The position numbers and the translations under genes were made by a program. From contig OZ244055.1 in assembly GCA_965214975.1 (NCBI GenBank), forward strand, positions 3,410,001 to 3,474,000: a DNA stretch of 64,000 bases, read 5' to 3'. The DNA is from JAJEBT01 sp965214975 (GTDB taxonomy: Bacteria > Pseudomonadota > Alphaproteobacteria > MPNO01 > UBA830). Shown in pieces: positions 16,840 to 25,091 of this stretch; position 1 is the stretch's first letter, and each line of letters begins with the position of its first letter. The notes beneath the pieces were generated by a model that was not told where the DNA came from, ran no database searches, and saw only the letters and a list, made by a program, of their open reading frames with translations.

Positions 16840-16937
16840 CGCTCCCTCCCTGTCCGCTTCGTGCGCCGCCGATTATATGGGATATTCCCGCCGTCGGCGC
16901 TGCTCCGCCGCGGCCGGACGGGAGGCCGGGCCATCCG
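16840..16937. promoter_or_regulatory. divergent promoter region between the amidotransferase and tadA
   Basis: The 98-bp gap contains an AT-rich patch (GATTATATGGGATATTCCC, around 16871-16889) unusual for this GC-rich DNA and suited to -10 elements for both directions. The core GGGA-TAT-TCCC is palindromic. No convincing -35 box was identified. Confidence 0.3.
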
Positions 16938-17402
16938 ATGAACGACGCGTTCCCTCCGGCCCGGTCGCCGTTCATGGCGCGCGCCCTCGAGGAGGCCCGC
17001 GCCGCCGCGGCGCGCGGGGAGGTGCCGGTGGGCGCGGTGCTCGTCGACGGCGCCGAGGTGCTCGCCGCCGCCGGCAACGAGGTCGAGGCCCGCTCCGACC
17101 CCACGGCCCATGCCGAGATGCTGGTCATCCGCGCCGCCGCCGCCGAACGGGGCGCCGGGCGGCTCCCGGGCTGCGACCTCTACGTCACGCTCGAGCCCTG
17201 CGCGATGTGCGCGCAGGCGGCCTCTCTCGCCCGTCTTCGCCGGATCTACTACGGGGCGGGGGATCCCAAGGGCGGCGGCGTCGCCCACGGCGCCCGGGTG
17301 TTCGGGCAGCCGACCTGCCATCACCGCCCCGAGGTCTACGACGGCATCGGCGGGACGGAGGCGGCGGCGCTTCTCAGGAGCTTCTTCGCCGCGCGTCGCT
17401 GA
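16938..17402 (+). CDS. tadA: tRNA-specific adenosine deaminase (A34 to inosine)
   Basis: A 154-residue cytidine/deoxycytidylate-deaminase-fold protein. Zinc ligands and the proton shuttle are in THAE-type TAHAEML (HAE, about residues 57-59) and PCAMC (about 87-91). FMARALEEARAAAARGEVPVGAVL and the RIYYGAGDPKGGG stretch are typical of TadA rather than guanine deaminase. It would deaminate the wobble adenosine of tRNA-Arg(ACG). ATG 16938 has a GGGAGG upstream. It stands alone between a divergent amidotransferase and a convergent UbiD gene. Length and motifs are normal. Confidence 0.9.
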   Translation: MNDAFPPARSPFMARALEEARAAAARGEVPVGAVLVDGAEVLAAAGNEVEARSDPTAHAEMLVIRAAAAERGAGRLPGCDLYVTLEPCAMCAQAASLARLRRIYYGAGDPKGGGVAHGARVFGQPTCHHRPEVYDGIGGTEAAALLRSFFAARR

Positions 17403-17417
17403 ACCCCCGCGCCGGCC

Positions 17418-18953
17418 TCAGTCCTTGAAGCCGTATTCCTCCCAGCGCGCCTCGACCCTGTCCATGTCCTCCTTGCGGGGATGGACCGACAGCGGATAGC
17501 GGTCGCCGCCGTACTGCTCCTCGGCGTCGAAATCGAGGTTGATCGTGGCGTCGATGAGAACCCGGGTCCACTTTCCGGTGCCGTACTTCATGGGGTCGCG
17601 CTCGGGCAGCCGCGTCGACGGGTCGAGCAGCGAGCCGAAGGTCGAGGGGAAGAACACGATGTCGTCCTCGGCGGCGTTGACGCGGTAGGCGAAGGCCCAG
17701 TCGAGGGCGCCGTAGTCGTGGATGTCGATGTCCTCGTCCACGACCCAGACGTTCTTGTAGCGCAGATGCGCCGAGTTCGACCCCCAGATCGCGGCCGCCG
17801 CCTGCTTGGCCTGGCCGCGGTAGGTCTGGCGCATCTGGATCATCAGCGTGGTGCCGTTGTTGGCGGCCGGGCAGTGGACGTCCGTGATGCCCGGAACGCC
17901 GGCGCGCTCGAGCACGTTCCACGCCACGCCGGCGCGCTGGATCGAGCTCGTGATCGAGTTCTCGTTCAGCATCTTCGGCAGCGTGCCCTCGAGGGTTCCG
18001 CGGTGGATCGAGTCGTCGCGGTAGGTCACGCAGGTCACCTTGGTGACGTGCTTCGGCCCCTGGTCGCCCCCGAAATACCCGGTGTACTCGCCGAACGGGC
18101 CCTCCATCTCGAAGGTCGCCGGATCGGGGTCGATGAACCCCTCGATGACCATCTCGCAGTCGGCGGGAACCATGAGGTCGCTGGTCTCGCACTTGACCAG
18201 CTCCATGGGCTTGCCGCGGACCGCGCCCATGACGTCGTATTCGCAGACGCCGGTCGGAACCGGCGCCGAGGCGCAGAACGGCAGGCACGGCTCGAAGCCG
18301 TAGACGTGGGCGACGGGCATCTTCATGCCGCGGTCGGCCCATTTCTGGAAGTGGACCCCCCAGTTCTGGGCGCGCCACAGCAGCACCGGCAGCGTGTCCT
18401 TCCGGCCCAGCATGCCGCGGTAGATGCCCAGGTTGTGCCGCCCGGTGTCGGGATCCATCGTGACCGTGGCCTGGTAGGTGTTGATGTAGCGGCCGCCGTC
18501 CTCGCGGTGCCAGCGCGGCACCGGAATCTTGTGGATGTCGATGTCCTCGCCGGTCACCACGTTCTGCTTGACCTTGCCGCCGGCGACCTCGACCGGCTCG
18601 ACGCGCTGCTGGAGATAGTGGCGGGTGGCCATCACCATGTCCCGGACCGGCGCGTCCTTGGGCAGGCCGAGCATCATCGCCACGCGCGTGTAGTTCGACA
18701 GCCCGCCCGTGAACACGCGCCGCGACCAGACGTCGTCGTCGGGGCCGTAGCCCTTGACGGAATTGAACAGGAGCGCCGGGCCGTCGCCGTTGCCGAAAGC
18801 CTTGCGGGCGACGGTGCCGAGCTCGCAGTCCCAGTCCACCTCGACGTCGATCTCCTGCAGCTCGCCCTCGGCGCGCAGCGCCTCGATCCATCCTCTGAGG
18901 TCGCCGAAGGATCTCGGCACCAGCAGGTTGTGCATTCCGTCAGCGTTCTGCAC
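17418..18953 (-). CDS. UbiD-family prenylated-FMN-dependent (aromatic) acid decarboxylase, paralogue A
   Basis: A 511-residue UbiD-family decarboxylase. Visible family features are SFGDLRGWIEALRAEGEL at the N-terminus, NLGIYRGML with the conserved Arg (about 175), CEMVIEGFI and EGPFGEYTGY, which hold the active-site glutamates (about 270-290), and TGKWTRVLIDAT near the C-terminus. Family knowledge: UbiD enzymes reversibly (de)carboxylate aromatic or alpha,beta-unsaturated acids and need prenylated FMN from a UbiX partner; no ubiX is in the window. The GTG at 18953 has AGGAG 9 bases upstream; ATG 18935 is an alternative. It lies downstream of a second, divergent paralogue (19053) in the same direction, beside ring-hydroxylating oxygenases, which suggests an aromatic acid substrate. 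Confidence 0.9.
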   Translation of the reverse strand: MQNADGMHNLLVPRSFGDLRGWIEALRAEGELQEIDVEVDWDCELGTVARKAFGNGDGPALLFNSVKGYGPDDDVWSRRVFTGGLSNYTRVAMMLGLPKDAPVRDMVMATRHYLQQRVEPVEVAGGKVKQNVVTGEDIDIHKIPVPRWHREDGGRYINTYQATVTMDPDTGRHNLGIYRGMLGRKDTLPVLLWRAQNWGVHFQKWADRGMKMPVAHVYGFEPCLPFCASAPVPTGVCEYDVMGAVRGKPMELVKCETSDLMVPADCEMVIEGFIDPDPATFEMEGPFGEYTGYFGGDQGPKHVTKVTCVTYRDDSIHRGTLEGTLPKMLNENSITSSIQRAGVAWNVLERAGVPGITDVHCPAANNGTTLMIQMRQTYRGQAKQAAAAIWGSNSAHLRYKNVWVVDEDIDIHDYGALDWAFAYRVNAAEDDIVFFPSTFGSLLDPSTRLPERDPMKYGTGKWTRVLIDATINLDFDAEEQYGGDRYPLSVHPRKEDMDRVEARWEEYGFKD

Positions 18954-19052
18954 GGCAGATCACTCCTCGATCGTTCTGTCAGGGTCGGGTTCGGGGGCGC
19001 CGCCCGGCGCCGGGACGCGGGAACCGGGTTTTCGGGATTCCGGCGGCGCTTG

Positions 19053-20621
19053 TCAAATCGGGGCCGCGGGCGGTCGCGCCGCCGACGACAGGCGCCGGCC
19101 CCACCGGCCCGAAAGCCCGAGCGAATCCCAGCGCTCCTCCAGGGCTCTCAGATCCTCCTCGAGCGGGCGGACGGTCGGGGGGTAGCGGCTGCCGTCCCGC
19201 TCGGCCTCGTAGTCGAGATTGACGGTGGCGTCGACCAGCACGCGATTCCACTTGCCGGTGCCGAAGCGCAGCGCGTCGGCGTCCCGGCGCCGCACGCTCG
19301 GATCGAGACCGGCGCCCCAGTTCGCGGGGAAGACCACGATGTCGTCCTCGCCGGCGTTGACCCGCCACGCGCAGGCCCAGTCGACCGCCTCGTAGTCGTG
19401 GACGTCGATGTCCTCGTCGACCACGGTGACGTGCTTGTAGCGGACATGCGACGACGAATCGCCCCACAGCGCCAGCGCCACCTGCTTGGCCTGCCCGCGG
19501 TAGGTCTGGCGGATGGCGACGTTGACGTTCGCGCCGGCGTGGATCGGGTGGCCGAACACGTCGACGACGCCGGGCACGCCGGCGTTCTCGAGCGCGTTCC
19601 AGGCGACGGCCGAGCGCTGGACCGAGCTCATCACCGGGTTCTCGCCGACGCTGCCCGGGACCGCGCCCTCCACCGTGCCCCGGAAGATCGGGTCGTCGCG
19701 GTGGGTGATGCAGGTCACCCGCGTGGTGTGCTTGCGGGTCCGCTCCGGCGCGTAGTAGCCGGTGAACTCGGCGTAGGGGCCTTCCTCGGTGAAGGTCTCC
19801 GGGTCGGTCGGGATCCAGCCCTCGATCACGATCTCGGCGGACGCCGGCACCATCAGCGGCACCGTTTCGCAGGGCACCAGGTCCACGGGCTCGCCGCGGA
19901 CCGCGCCCATGACCTCGTACTCGGAGACGTTGCGCGGCACCGGCGCGCCCGCGGTGAAGCCGAGCGCCGGCTCCCAGCCGATGACGTAGGCCACCGGCAT
20001 CTCGTCTCCGCGGTCCTGGTGCCTGGCGTAGTGGGCGCCCCAGTGCTGGGCGCGCCACATCAGGACCGGGATCTCGGCGGGGCCGCCGACCATGCCGCGG
20101 TAGATGCCGACGTTGTGGACGCCGGTGTCGGGATCCTTGGTCACGCAGCCGGCGTAGGTGAGGACGTAGCGGCCGCCGTCGAGCCGGTTCCATTTCGGCA
20201 CCGGAAAGCGGAGAAGGTCGATGTCGTCGCCGGAGATCACGTTCCGCTTGACCGGGCCGTCGCCGACGACGCGGGGCTCGACGCGCTCCTGGAAGATGGT
20301 GCGGCAGATGCGGACCAGATCCCTGACCGGCGTGTCCCGCGGCAGGCCGAACATCATCGCGATCCGCGAATAGCTCGCATGGCCGCCGGTGAACAGCTTC
20401 GAGCACAGCGCGTCCGGCCCGTTGTAGTCCCTGATGTTGGTGAACAGCATCGCGGGCCCGTCGCCGCTGCCCTGGATCATCCGGACCAGGTTGCCGATCT
20501 CGACGTTCCAGTCGACCTCCCCGCCGATCTCCTCGAGCTCGCCCGCGCCGCGCAGCGCCTCGATCCATCCCCGGAGGTCGCCGAACGCCGCAGGTTCGCG
20601 GCTGGTTTCCGTGCCGTCCAT
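19053..20621 (-). CDS. UbiD-family prenylated-FMN-dependent (aromatic) acid decarboxylase, paralogue B
   Basis: A 522-residue UbiD-family protein, clearly related to but well diverged from its downstream neighbour. It shares AFGDLRGWIEALRGAGEL, NVGIYRGMVG, AEIVIEGWI and EGPYAEFTGYY (active-site glutamates) and GKWNRVLVDATVNLDYEAE. The C-terminus is longer and low-complexity (SSAARPPAAPI). ATG 20621 gives the same N-terminal spacing as paralogue A and has AGAGG upstream; an in-frame ATG at 20654 is possible. Both enzymes need prenylated FMN. Two different UbiD genes in tandem suggest either a hetero-oligomer or decarboxylation of two related aromatic acids. Confidence 0.88.
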   Translation of the reverse strand: MDGTETSREPAAFGDLRGWIEALRGAGELEEIGGEVDWNVEIGNLVRMIQGSGDGPAMLFTNIRDYNGPDALCSKLFTGGHASYSRIAMMFGLPRDTPVRDLVRICRTIFQERVEPRVVGDGPVKRNVISGDDIDLLRFPVPKWNRLDGGRYVLTYAGCVTKDPDTGVHNVGIYRGMVGGPAEIPVLMWRAQHWGAHYARHQDRGDEMPVAYVIGWEPALGFTAGAPVPRNVSEYEVMGAVRGEPVDLVPCETVPLMVPASAEIVIEGWIPTDPETFTEEGPYAEFTGYYAPERTRKHTTRVTCITHRDDPIFRGTVEGAVPGSVGENPVMSSVQRSAVAWNALENAGVPGVVDVFGHPIHAGANVNVAIRQTYRGQAKQVALALWGDSSSHVRYKHVTVVDEDIDVHDYEAVDWACAWRVNAGEDDIVVFPANWGAGLDPSVRRRDADALRFGTGKWNRVLVDATVNLDYEAERDGSRYPPTVRPLEEDLRALEERWDSLGLSGRWGRRLSSAARPPAAPI

Positions 20622-20742
20622 GTCCGCCTCTTGCGCCAGTTTCCGTCCCGCCATATCTAGCCCGTAGCCGAACCTCGCGCCAGACGTTCCCCGACGGGCC
20701 CGGAAACGCGCGCGTCGGCGTCACGACGACGGAGCGCGGGCC

Positions 20743-21936
20743 GTGCATCCCCTCATGCTCACGGTGTTCATCGACCTCGTCGGTTTCGGCATCGTGCTGC
20801 CGTTGCTGCCGCTCTACGCCACCGCCTTCGGCGCCTCGCCCGAGACCGTGACCCTGGTGGCGGCGAGCTACACGCTGGCGCAGTCCGCGTTCGGGCCGTT
20901 CTGGGGCTGGATGAGCGACCGCGTCGGCCGCAAGCCGGTGCTGCTGGTCACGATCGCGGGCACCGCCGCCGCCTATCTTCTCCTCGCCTTCACCAGCACG
21001 CTCTGGATGCTGTTCGCGGCCCGTTTCGTCGGCGGGGCCATGGCCGCGAACATCGGCGTCGCGCACGCGCTCGTCGCCGACGTGACGGCGCCCGAGGACC
21101 GCACGCGCGCCATCGCGAGGCTCGGCGGCGCGGCGGGGCTCGGCTTCGTCGTCGGCCCCGCCGTCGGCGGACTCCTTGCCGGCGGCGGGGAAGCGCCGGA
21201 CTTCGCGACGCCCTACCTCGCCGCCGCCGCGTTCTCCGCGGCGGCCTTCGCGCTCGCTCTCTTCCTGGTCCGCGAGACGGTGACCGCCGAGCAGAAGACC
21301 CGCGCCCGTGCGGCCGGCGGATGGCGGATCTGGCTCGCGGCGCTCGGCGCCGGCGAGACCCGGCTGATCCTCTGCCTGATGTTCATGCCGCCTTTCGTGT
21401 TCGCCGGCGTCGAGGCGATCCTCGTCCTGTGGTCGGCCGCCGCATGGGGTTGGACGCCGCAGGACACCGGGCCGTTCTACGCCTGGATGGGGTTCTGCTA
21501 CGTCGTCCTGCAATGGGCCGTCGTCGCGCCGCTGGCGCGGCGGGTCGGCGAGCGCGCGATGGCGACGGCCGGCGCGGCGAGCCTCGGCCTCGGCGTGCTC
21601 TGGATGCCGCTCGCGCAGGCGCCGGCGGAACTCTACGGCGCGGCGTTCCTGATGGTTCTCGGAGTCGCCGCCAACGCCGCCGCGCTCAACAGCCTGCTGT
21701 CCCGCCAGGCCGGCGCCGAGGGGCGCGGCCGTCTGCTCGGCCTCGGCCAGGCCTGCGCCGGCGCGGGCCGCATCGCCGGCCCGGCGTCGGCCGGCGTGGC
21801 GTTCGGGCAGCTCGGCCTCGACTGGCCGTTCGTCCTCGGGGTCGCGATGATGATCGTCATGGCGCTGGCGAGCCGGCGCCTCCCGGCGGATCCCCCGGCC
21901 GGCGCCTCCGGTCCGGGAGGCCCGGACCGCTATTGA
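20743..21936 (+). CDS. MFS transporter, TetA/multidrug efflux type
   Basis: A 397-residue major facilitator with about twelve membrane segments. It begins directly in TM1 (LMLTVFIDLVGFGIVLPLLPLYA) and carries the motif-A loop GWMSDRVGRKPVLLVT between TM2 and TM3 and LVADVTAPEDRTRA after TM4, both typical of the TetA/TCR drug:proton antiporter group. The GTG at 20743 has a modest GGAG site; ATG 20755 is an alternative. Divergent from the UbiD pair, it may export a toxic aromatic, but no drug assignment can be made. Confidence 0.85.
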   Translation: MHPLMLTVFIDLVGFGIVLPLLPLYATAFGASPETVTLVAASYTLAQSAFGPFWGWMSDRVGRKPVLLVTIAGTAAAYLLLAFTSTLWMLFAARFVGGAMAANIGVAHALVADVTAPEDRTRAIARLGGAAGLGFVVGPAVGGLLAGGGEAPDFATPYLAAAAFSAAAFALALFLVRETVTAEQKTRARAAGGWRIWLAALGAGETRLILCLMFMPPFVFAGVEAILVLWSAAAWGWTPQDTGPFYAWMGFCYVVLQWAVVAPLARRVGERAMATAGAASLGLGVLWMPLAQAPAELYGAAFLMVLGVAANAAALNSLLSRQAGAEGRGRLLGLGQACAGAGRIAGPASAGVAFGQLGLDWPFVLGVAMMIVMALASRRLPADPPAGASGPGGPDRY

Positions 21937-21962
21937 CGGCCCGGGACTTTGGCGTGCATATA
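21933..21962 (+). promoter_or_regulatory. candidate sigma-70 promoter of tRNA-Met
   Basis: TTGACG at 21933-21938 (overlapping the MFS stop codon) and CATATA at 21957-21962 are separated by 18 bases and lie 13 bases before the mature tRNA 5' end. The match to the -35/-10 consensus in such GC-rich DNA is notable; assignment is by eye only. Confidence 0.5.
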
Positions 21963-21974
21963 GCGGCTTCGGGT

Positions 21975-22051
21975 GGCGGGGTAGCTCAGCCGGTTAGAGC
22001 AGCGGAATCATAATCCGCGTGTCGGGGGTTCGAGTCCCTCCCCCGCTACCA
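21975..22051 (+). tRNA. tRNA-Met (CAU)
   Basis: A 77-nt tRNA with an encoded CCA end. The acceptor stem GGCGGGG pairs with CCCCGCT (a G-U at 1:72), the anticodon stem GCGGA/TCCGC encloses the loop ATCATAA with anticodon CAT, and the T-arm is GGGGG-TTCGAGT-CCCTC. The G1 pairing at position 72 and the A-loop rule out initiator tRNA. Elongator Met is favoured; tRNA-Ile2 with a lysidine-modified CAU cannot be excluded without identity-element scoring. Confidence 0.92.
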
Positions 22052-22159
22052 TTCGCGTCGGCGCCGCTTCCGGACCGGACCCCGCGCCGCCGGCCCGGCC
22101 TTCCGGGCCCGGTGCCGTCCCCTCCGCGTCGCGGCGCGCGCGGGCTGCGGGAGCGCGCC

Positions 22160-23506
22160 ATGGCCTTCACGGAACACGACGGGTTCGCGGATCTCGTGCG
22201 GCCGGGCCGCGTCCACCGGCGGGTCTACGGCGACCCCGCCGTCTTCGAGGCCGAGATGGAACGCGTCTTCGGCCGCGCCTGGATCTACGTCGGGCACGAG
22301 AGCGAGATCCGCGAGCCCGGCGATTTCGTGACGACGCGCATCGGGCGCCGGCCGATGGTCATGACGCGCCACGCCGACGGCGCCGTCCGCGTCCTCCACA
22401 ACCAGTGCGCCCACCGCGGCGCCAAGGTGGTCGCGGAGAGCCGCGGCAACGCCGCCGAGTTCGTCTGCTGCTATCACGGCTGGACCTACGGCACCGACGG
22501 TCGGCTGGTGCGCGTTCCCCTCCGGCACGGGTATCCGGCGGACTTCGATCCGGACGATCCCGGCACGGCGATGGTCGCCGCGGCGCGCGTCGACAGCTAC
22601 CGGGGTTTCGTGTTCGCGTCGCTCGCCCCCGACGGCCCGCCGCTCGCGGACTTTCTCGGCCCCATGACGACGTCGTTCGACGACATGGTCGACCGCGCGC
22701 CCGACGGCGAGATCGAGGTCGCCGGCGGCGTGTTCCGGCACGCCTACGACGGCAACTGGAAACTCTATCTCGAGAACCTGTGCGACGCGGCGCATCCGAT
22801 CTTCGTCCACCGGTCGTCGATCGAGGCCGCGCGCGGCCAGGACGACGGGGTCCATTCGGACGGCTCCGGGGAGATCGCGGTGCGCCAGATGCGCCAGAAC
22901 GGCGCCCCCTACAGCTTCTGGCAGGAGCGGGTGGGCATCTGGACCTACCCCAACGGCCATTCCTATCTCGGCGACTACCACGACGACGAACGCCTCGTCG
23001 CCGGCGGCGGCGATCCGGTCTTCGCCGACTACGTCGCGGCGCTGGAGGCGCGGAAGGGGCCGGAGGAGACCCGGCGGATTCTCGAGGTCACGCGCTGGAA
23101 CTCCAACGTCTATCCCAACCTGTCCTTCATGAGCCAGTTCCGCCAGCTGCGCGTGGTGCATCCGGTTTCCGTGAACCGGACCGAGGTGCATGCCCACTCG
23201 TTCCGCCTCAAGGGCGCGCCCGAGAGGATGTTCGAGGACACCGTCGCCTTCGCGAACGTCACCAACGGCACCGGCTCGCTCGTCCTGACGGACGATCTCG
23301 AGACCTACGGGCGCATCGGCGACGGCGTGGCGAGCCAGGGGGCCGAGTGGATCCAGATCGGTCGCGGCCTCGAGACCGACCGGCCCGACGGCCGCGGCGG
23401 CGTCCGGGGGCGGGATTCGACCAGCGAGGTCTACATCCGGAACATGTACGACGCGTGGCTCGGCTACATGACGGACGGCGGGGCGCCCGCGGGCGGGGCC
23501 GGATGA
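22160..23506 (+). CDS. Rieske aromatic-ring-hydroxylating dioxygenase, alpha (large) subunit
   Basis: A 448-residue oxygenase component. The Rieske 2Fe-2S site is complete (CAHRGAKV with C-x-H, then CCYHGW), near residues 80-105. The mononuclear iron site is visible as NLCDAAHPIFVH (Asp/His-His) near 205-215. Family knowledge: alpha subunits form alpha3beta3 hexamers and add both atoms of O2 to an aromatic ring. The beta subunit follows with a 4-bp overlap. No ferredoxin or reductase gene is adjacent, so electron donors must come from elsewhere. ATG 22160 is chosen; upstream sequence in frame is tRNA and spacer. The aromatic substrate is unknown; benzoate- or salicylate-type dioxygenases are possible relatives. 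Confidence 0.9.
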   Translation: MAFTEHDGFADLVRPGRVHRRVYGDPAVFEAEMERVFGRAWIYVGHESEIREPGDFVTTRIGRRPMVMTRHADGAVRVLHNQCAHRGAKVVAESRGNAAEFVCCYHGWTYGTDGRLVRVPLRHGYPADFDPDDPGTAMVAAARVDSYRGFVFASLAPDGPPLADFLGPMTTSFDDMVDRAPDGEIEVAGGVFRHAYDGNWKLYLENLCDAAHPIFVHRSSIEAARGQDDGVHSDGSGEIAVRQMRQNGAPYSFWQERVGIWTYPNGHSYLGDYHDDERLVAGGGDPVFADYVAALEARKGPEETRRILEVTRWNSNVYPNLSFMSQFRQLRVVHPVSVNRTEVHAHSFRLKGAPERMFEDTVAFANVTNGTGSLVLTDDLETYGRIGDGVASQGAEWIQIGRGLETDRPDGRGGVRGRDSTSEVYIRNMYDAWLGYMTDGGAPAGGAG

Positions 23507-23976
23507 CCGCCCCCGCGGAGGTCGAGGCCTTCCTGGCTCTCGAGGCGCGCATTCTCGACGAGCGGCGCTGGAACGACTGGCTCGCGCTGTTTTCCGAAAG
23601 GGGCTGGTACTGGGTGCCGGTCGAGGAGGGCCAGCGGGATCCGCGGACGACGGTGTCGCTGGTCTACGACGACCGCCGTCTTCTCGAGACCCGCGTGCGC
23701 AGGCTGTCCGAGGCCGGGCCGCACGCCCAGACCCCGAGATCGCGCACCAGCCGGATCGTCGCCAACGTCACCGTCGAGAGCGAGTCCGAGGGGATCGTCA
23801 CCGCGCGCTCGAAGCTCCAGATGATCGAGTTCCGCAACGACAGGCAGCGCCTGTTCGGAGCCACCCAGTGGCACGGGCTCCGGCCCGCCGCCGACGGAGA
23901 GTTCCGCATCGAGTGGAAGAAGGTGGAGCTCGCCAACTGCGACGCGACCCTGGACGGAATCAGCGTTCCGTTCTGA
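23503..23976 (+). CDS. aromatic-ring-hydroxylating dioxygenase, beta (small) subunit
   Basis: A 157-residue NTF2-fold protein of the ring-hydroxylating beta family. The pattern EAFLALEARILDERRWNDWLALF near the start, YDDRRLLETRVRRL in the middle, and the sheet-forming FRIEWKKVELANCD near the end are characteristic. It stabilises the alpha3beta3 hexamer and has no cofactor. Its ATG overlaps the alpha stop (ATGA), fixing both the start and the stoichiometric coupling. Confidence 0.9.
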   Translation: MTAPAEVEAFLALEARILDERRWNDWLALFSERGWYWVPVEEGQRDPRTTVSLVYDDRRLLETRVRRLSEAGPHAQTPRSRTSRIVANVTVESESEGIVTARSKLQMIEFRNDRQRLFGATQWHGLRPAADGEFRIEWKKVELANCDATLDGISVPF

Positions 23977-24126
23977 CCCGGAAGCCGGGGACGCCGGGGC
24001 GAGCCGGTCCCGCGGGTTCCGGGCGCGGGCCCGCCGCCCCGGCCCGGGAGTCCGGCGGGAAGGGCCGCCCGCGGCGGCGCTTCCCGACCGCCCGTGATAG
24101 GATGGCGGGAACGACGGGAGGATGCC

Positions 24127-24987
24127 GTGTCATCGGACGCGCCCGCGGTCCGGCTCGACGCCGAGGGACGGCCGCTCGGTTTCATCGATCATCCGGAAGA
24201 GTTCCGGAGCGTCCGGCTCGAGGTCGTCGAGGACGGCATCGCGCTCCTGACGCTCGACCGGCCGGACAAGCTCAACGCGTTCGACGAGCGCATGATCCGC
24301 GAGATCCGCTCGGCGGTCTGGAAGACCGCGTTCGACGACGCGGTCCGCGTGCTGGTCCTGACCGGCGCGGGGCGGGCGTTCTGCTCCGGCCGCGACATTC
24401 TCGGCCTCGACTACGAGAACAACCTGCCGTCGCCGCAGTACCGCGCCTACGTGCGCGCCAACCACGAGATGCTCGACGACCTCGAGAGCCTGGAAAAACC
24501 CGTGATTTCCATGGTCAACGGGGTGTGCGCCGGCGGCGGCGTCGAGATCGCGGCCGCGAGCGATTTCCGCATCGCGTCGACGTCGGCCGAGTTCATGCTC
24601 ACCGAGAACAACATCGGCGTCATCCCGGCGTCCGGCGCGGCCTCGCGCATGATCGAGATGATCGGCATCGGACGGCTGAAGGAGATGATGATGACCGCCT
24701 CGCCGGTCCCGGCCGGGACCGCCGAGAGATGGGGCCTCGCGAACCGCGTGTTCGCGCCCGACAGCCTGCTCGAGGGCACGCTGGCCTTCGCCCGCGTGCT
24801 TCGGGAGCGCGCCCCGCTGGCGCTCGGCATGGCCAAGCACGTGATCAACACCTGTCGCAACACCGACACCGGGACCGGACGGCTGATCGAGCGGCTGGGG
24901 CAGTCGGTCCTGATTCCCACCGACGACGCGCACGAGGGCAACGCCGCCTTTCGCGAGAAGCGCAGACCCGAATGGACCGGCCGCTGA
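24127..24987 (+). CDS. enoyl-CoA hydratase/isomerase (crotonase) family protein
   Basis: A 286-residue crotonase. The hallmark oxyanion-hole segments are present: LDRPDKLNAFDERM (about 45-58), GAGRAFCSGRDI and MVNGVCAGGGVEIAAASDFRIAS. Glu in LTENNIGVIP lies where the catalytic acid occurs in hydratases. The GTG at 24127 has GGGAGG 6 bases upstream, better than an earlier GTG at 24094. It stands between the dioxygenase pair and the formaldehyde dehydrogenase gene. Context suggests beta-oxidation-like processing of an aromatic ring-cleavage or side-chain CoA ester; a dehydrating, isomerising or C-C cleaving member cannot be distinguished. Confidence 0.85.
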   Translation: MSSDAPAVRLDAEGRPLGFIDHPEEFRSVRLEVVEDGIALLTLDRPDKLNAFDERMIREIRSAVWKTAFDDAVRVLVLTGAGRAFCSGRDILGLDYENNLPSPQYRAYVRANHEMLDDLESLEKPVISMVNGVCAGGGVEIAAASDFRIASTSAEFMLTENNIGVIPASGAASRMIEMIGIGRLKEMMMTASPVPAGTAERWGLANRVFAPDSLLEGTLAFARVLRERAPLALGMAKHVINTCRNTDTGTGRLIERLGQSVLIPTDDAHEGNAAFREKRRPEWTGR

Positions 24988-25091
24988 GACGCTCCGGCGG
25001 AGGCGGACGGACGCGCGGTCCGCATTGAAATCCCGCGGCCCGCGCTGCACCATGCAGGCGGACGCGCCAACGAACGAAAGGGCCGGACTCC

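Noticed and set aside
17481..20660. Very long open frame on the plus strand opposite both UbiD genes
   Set aside because: It is the mirror of two genes with clear catalytic motifs; its translation is Arg/Asp/His-rich, spans an intergenic gap and has no domain.
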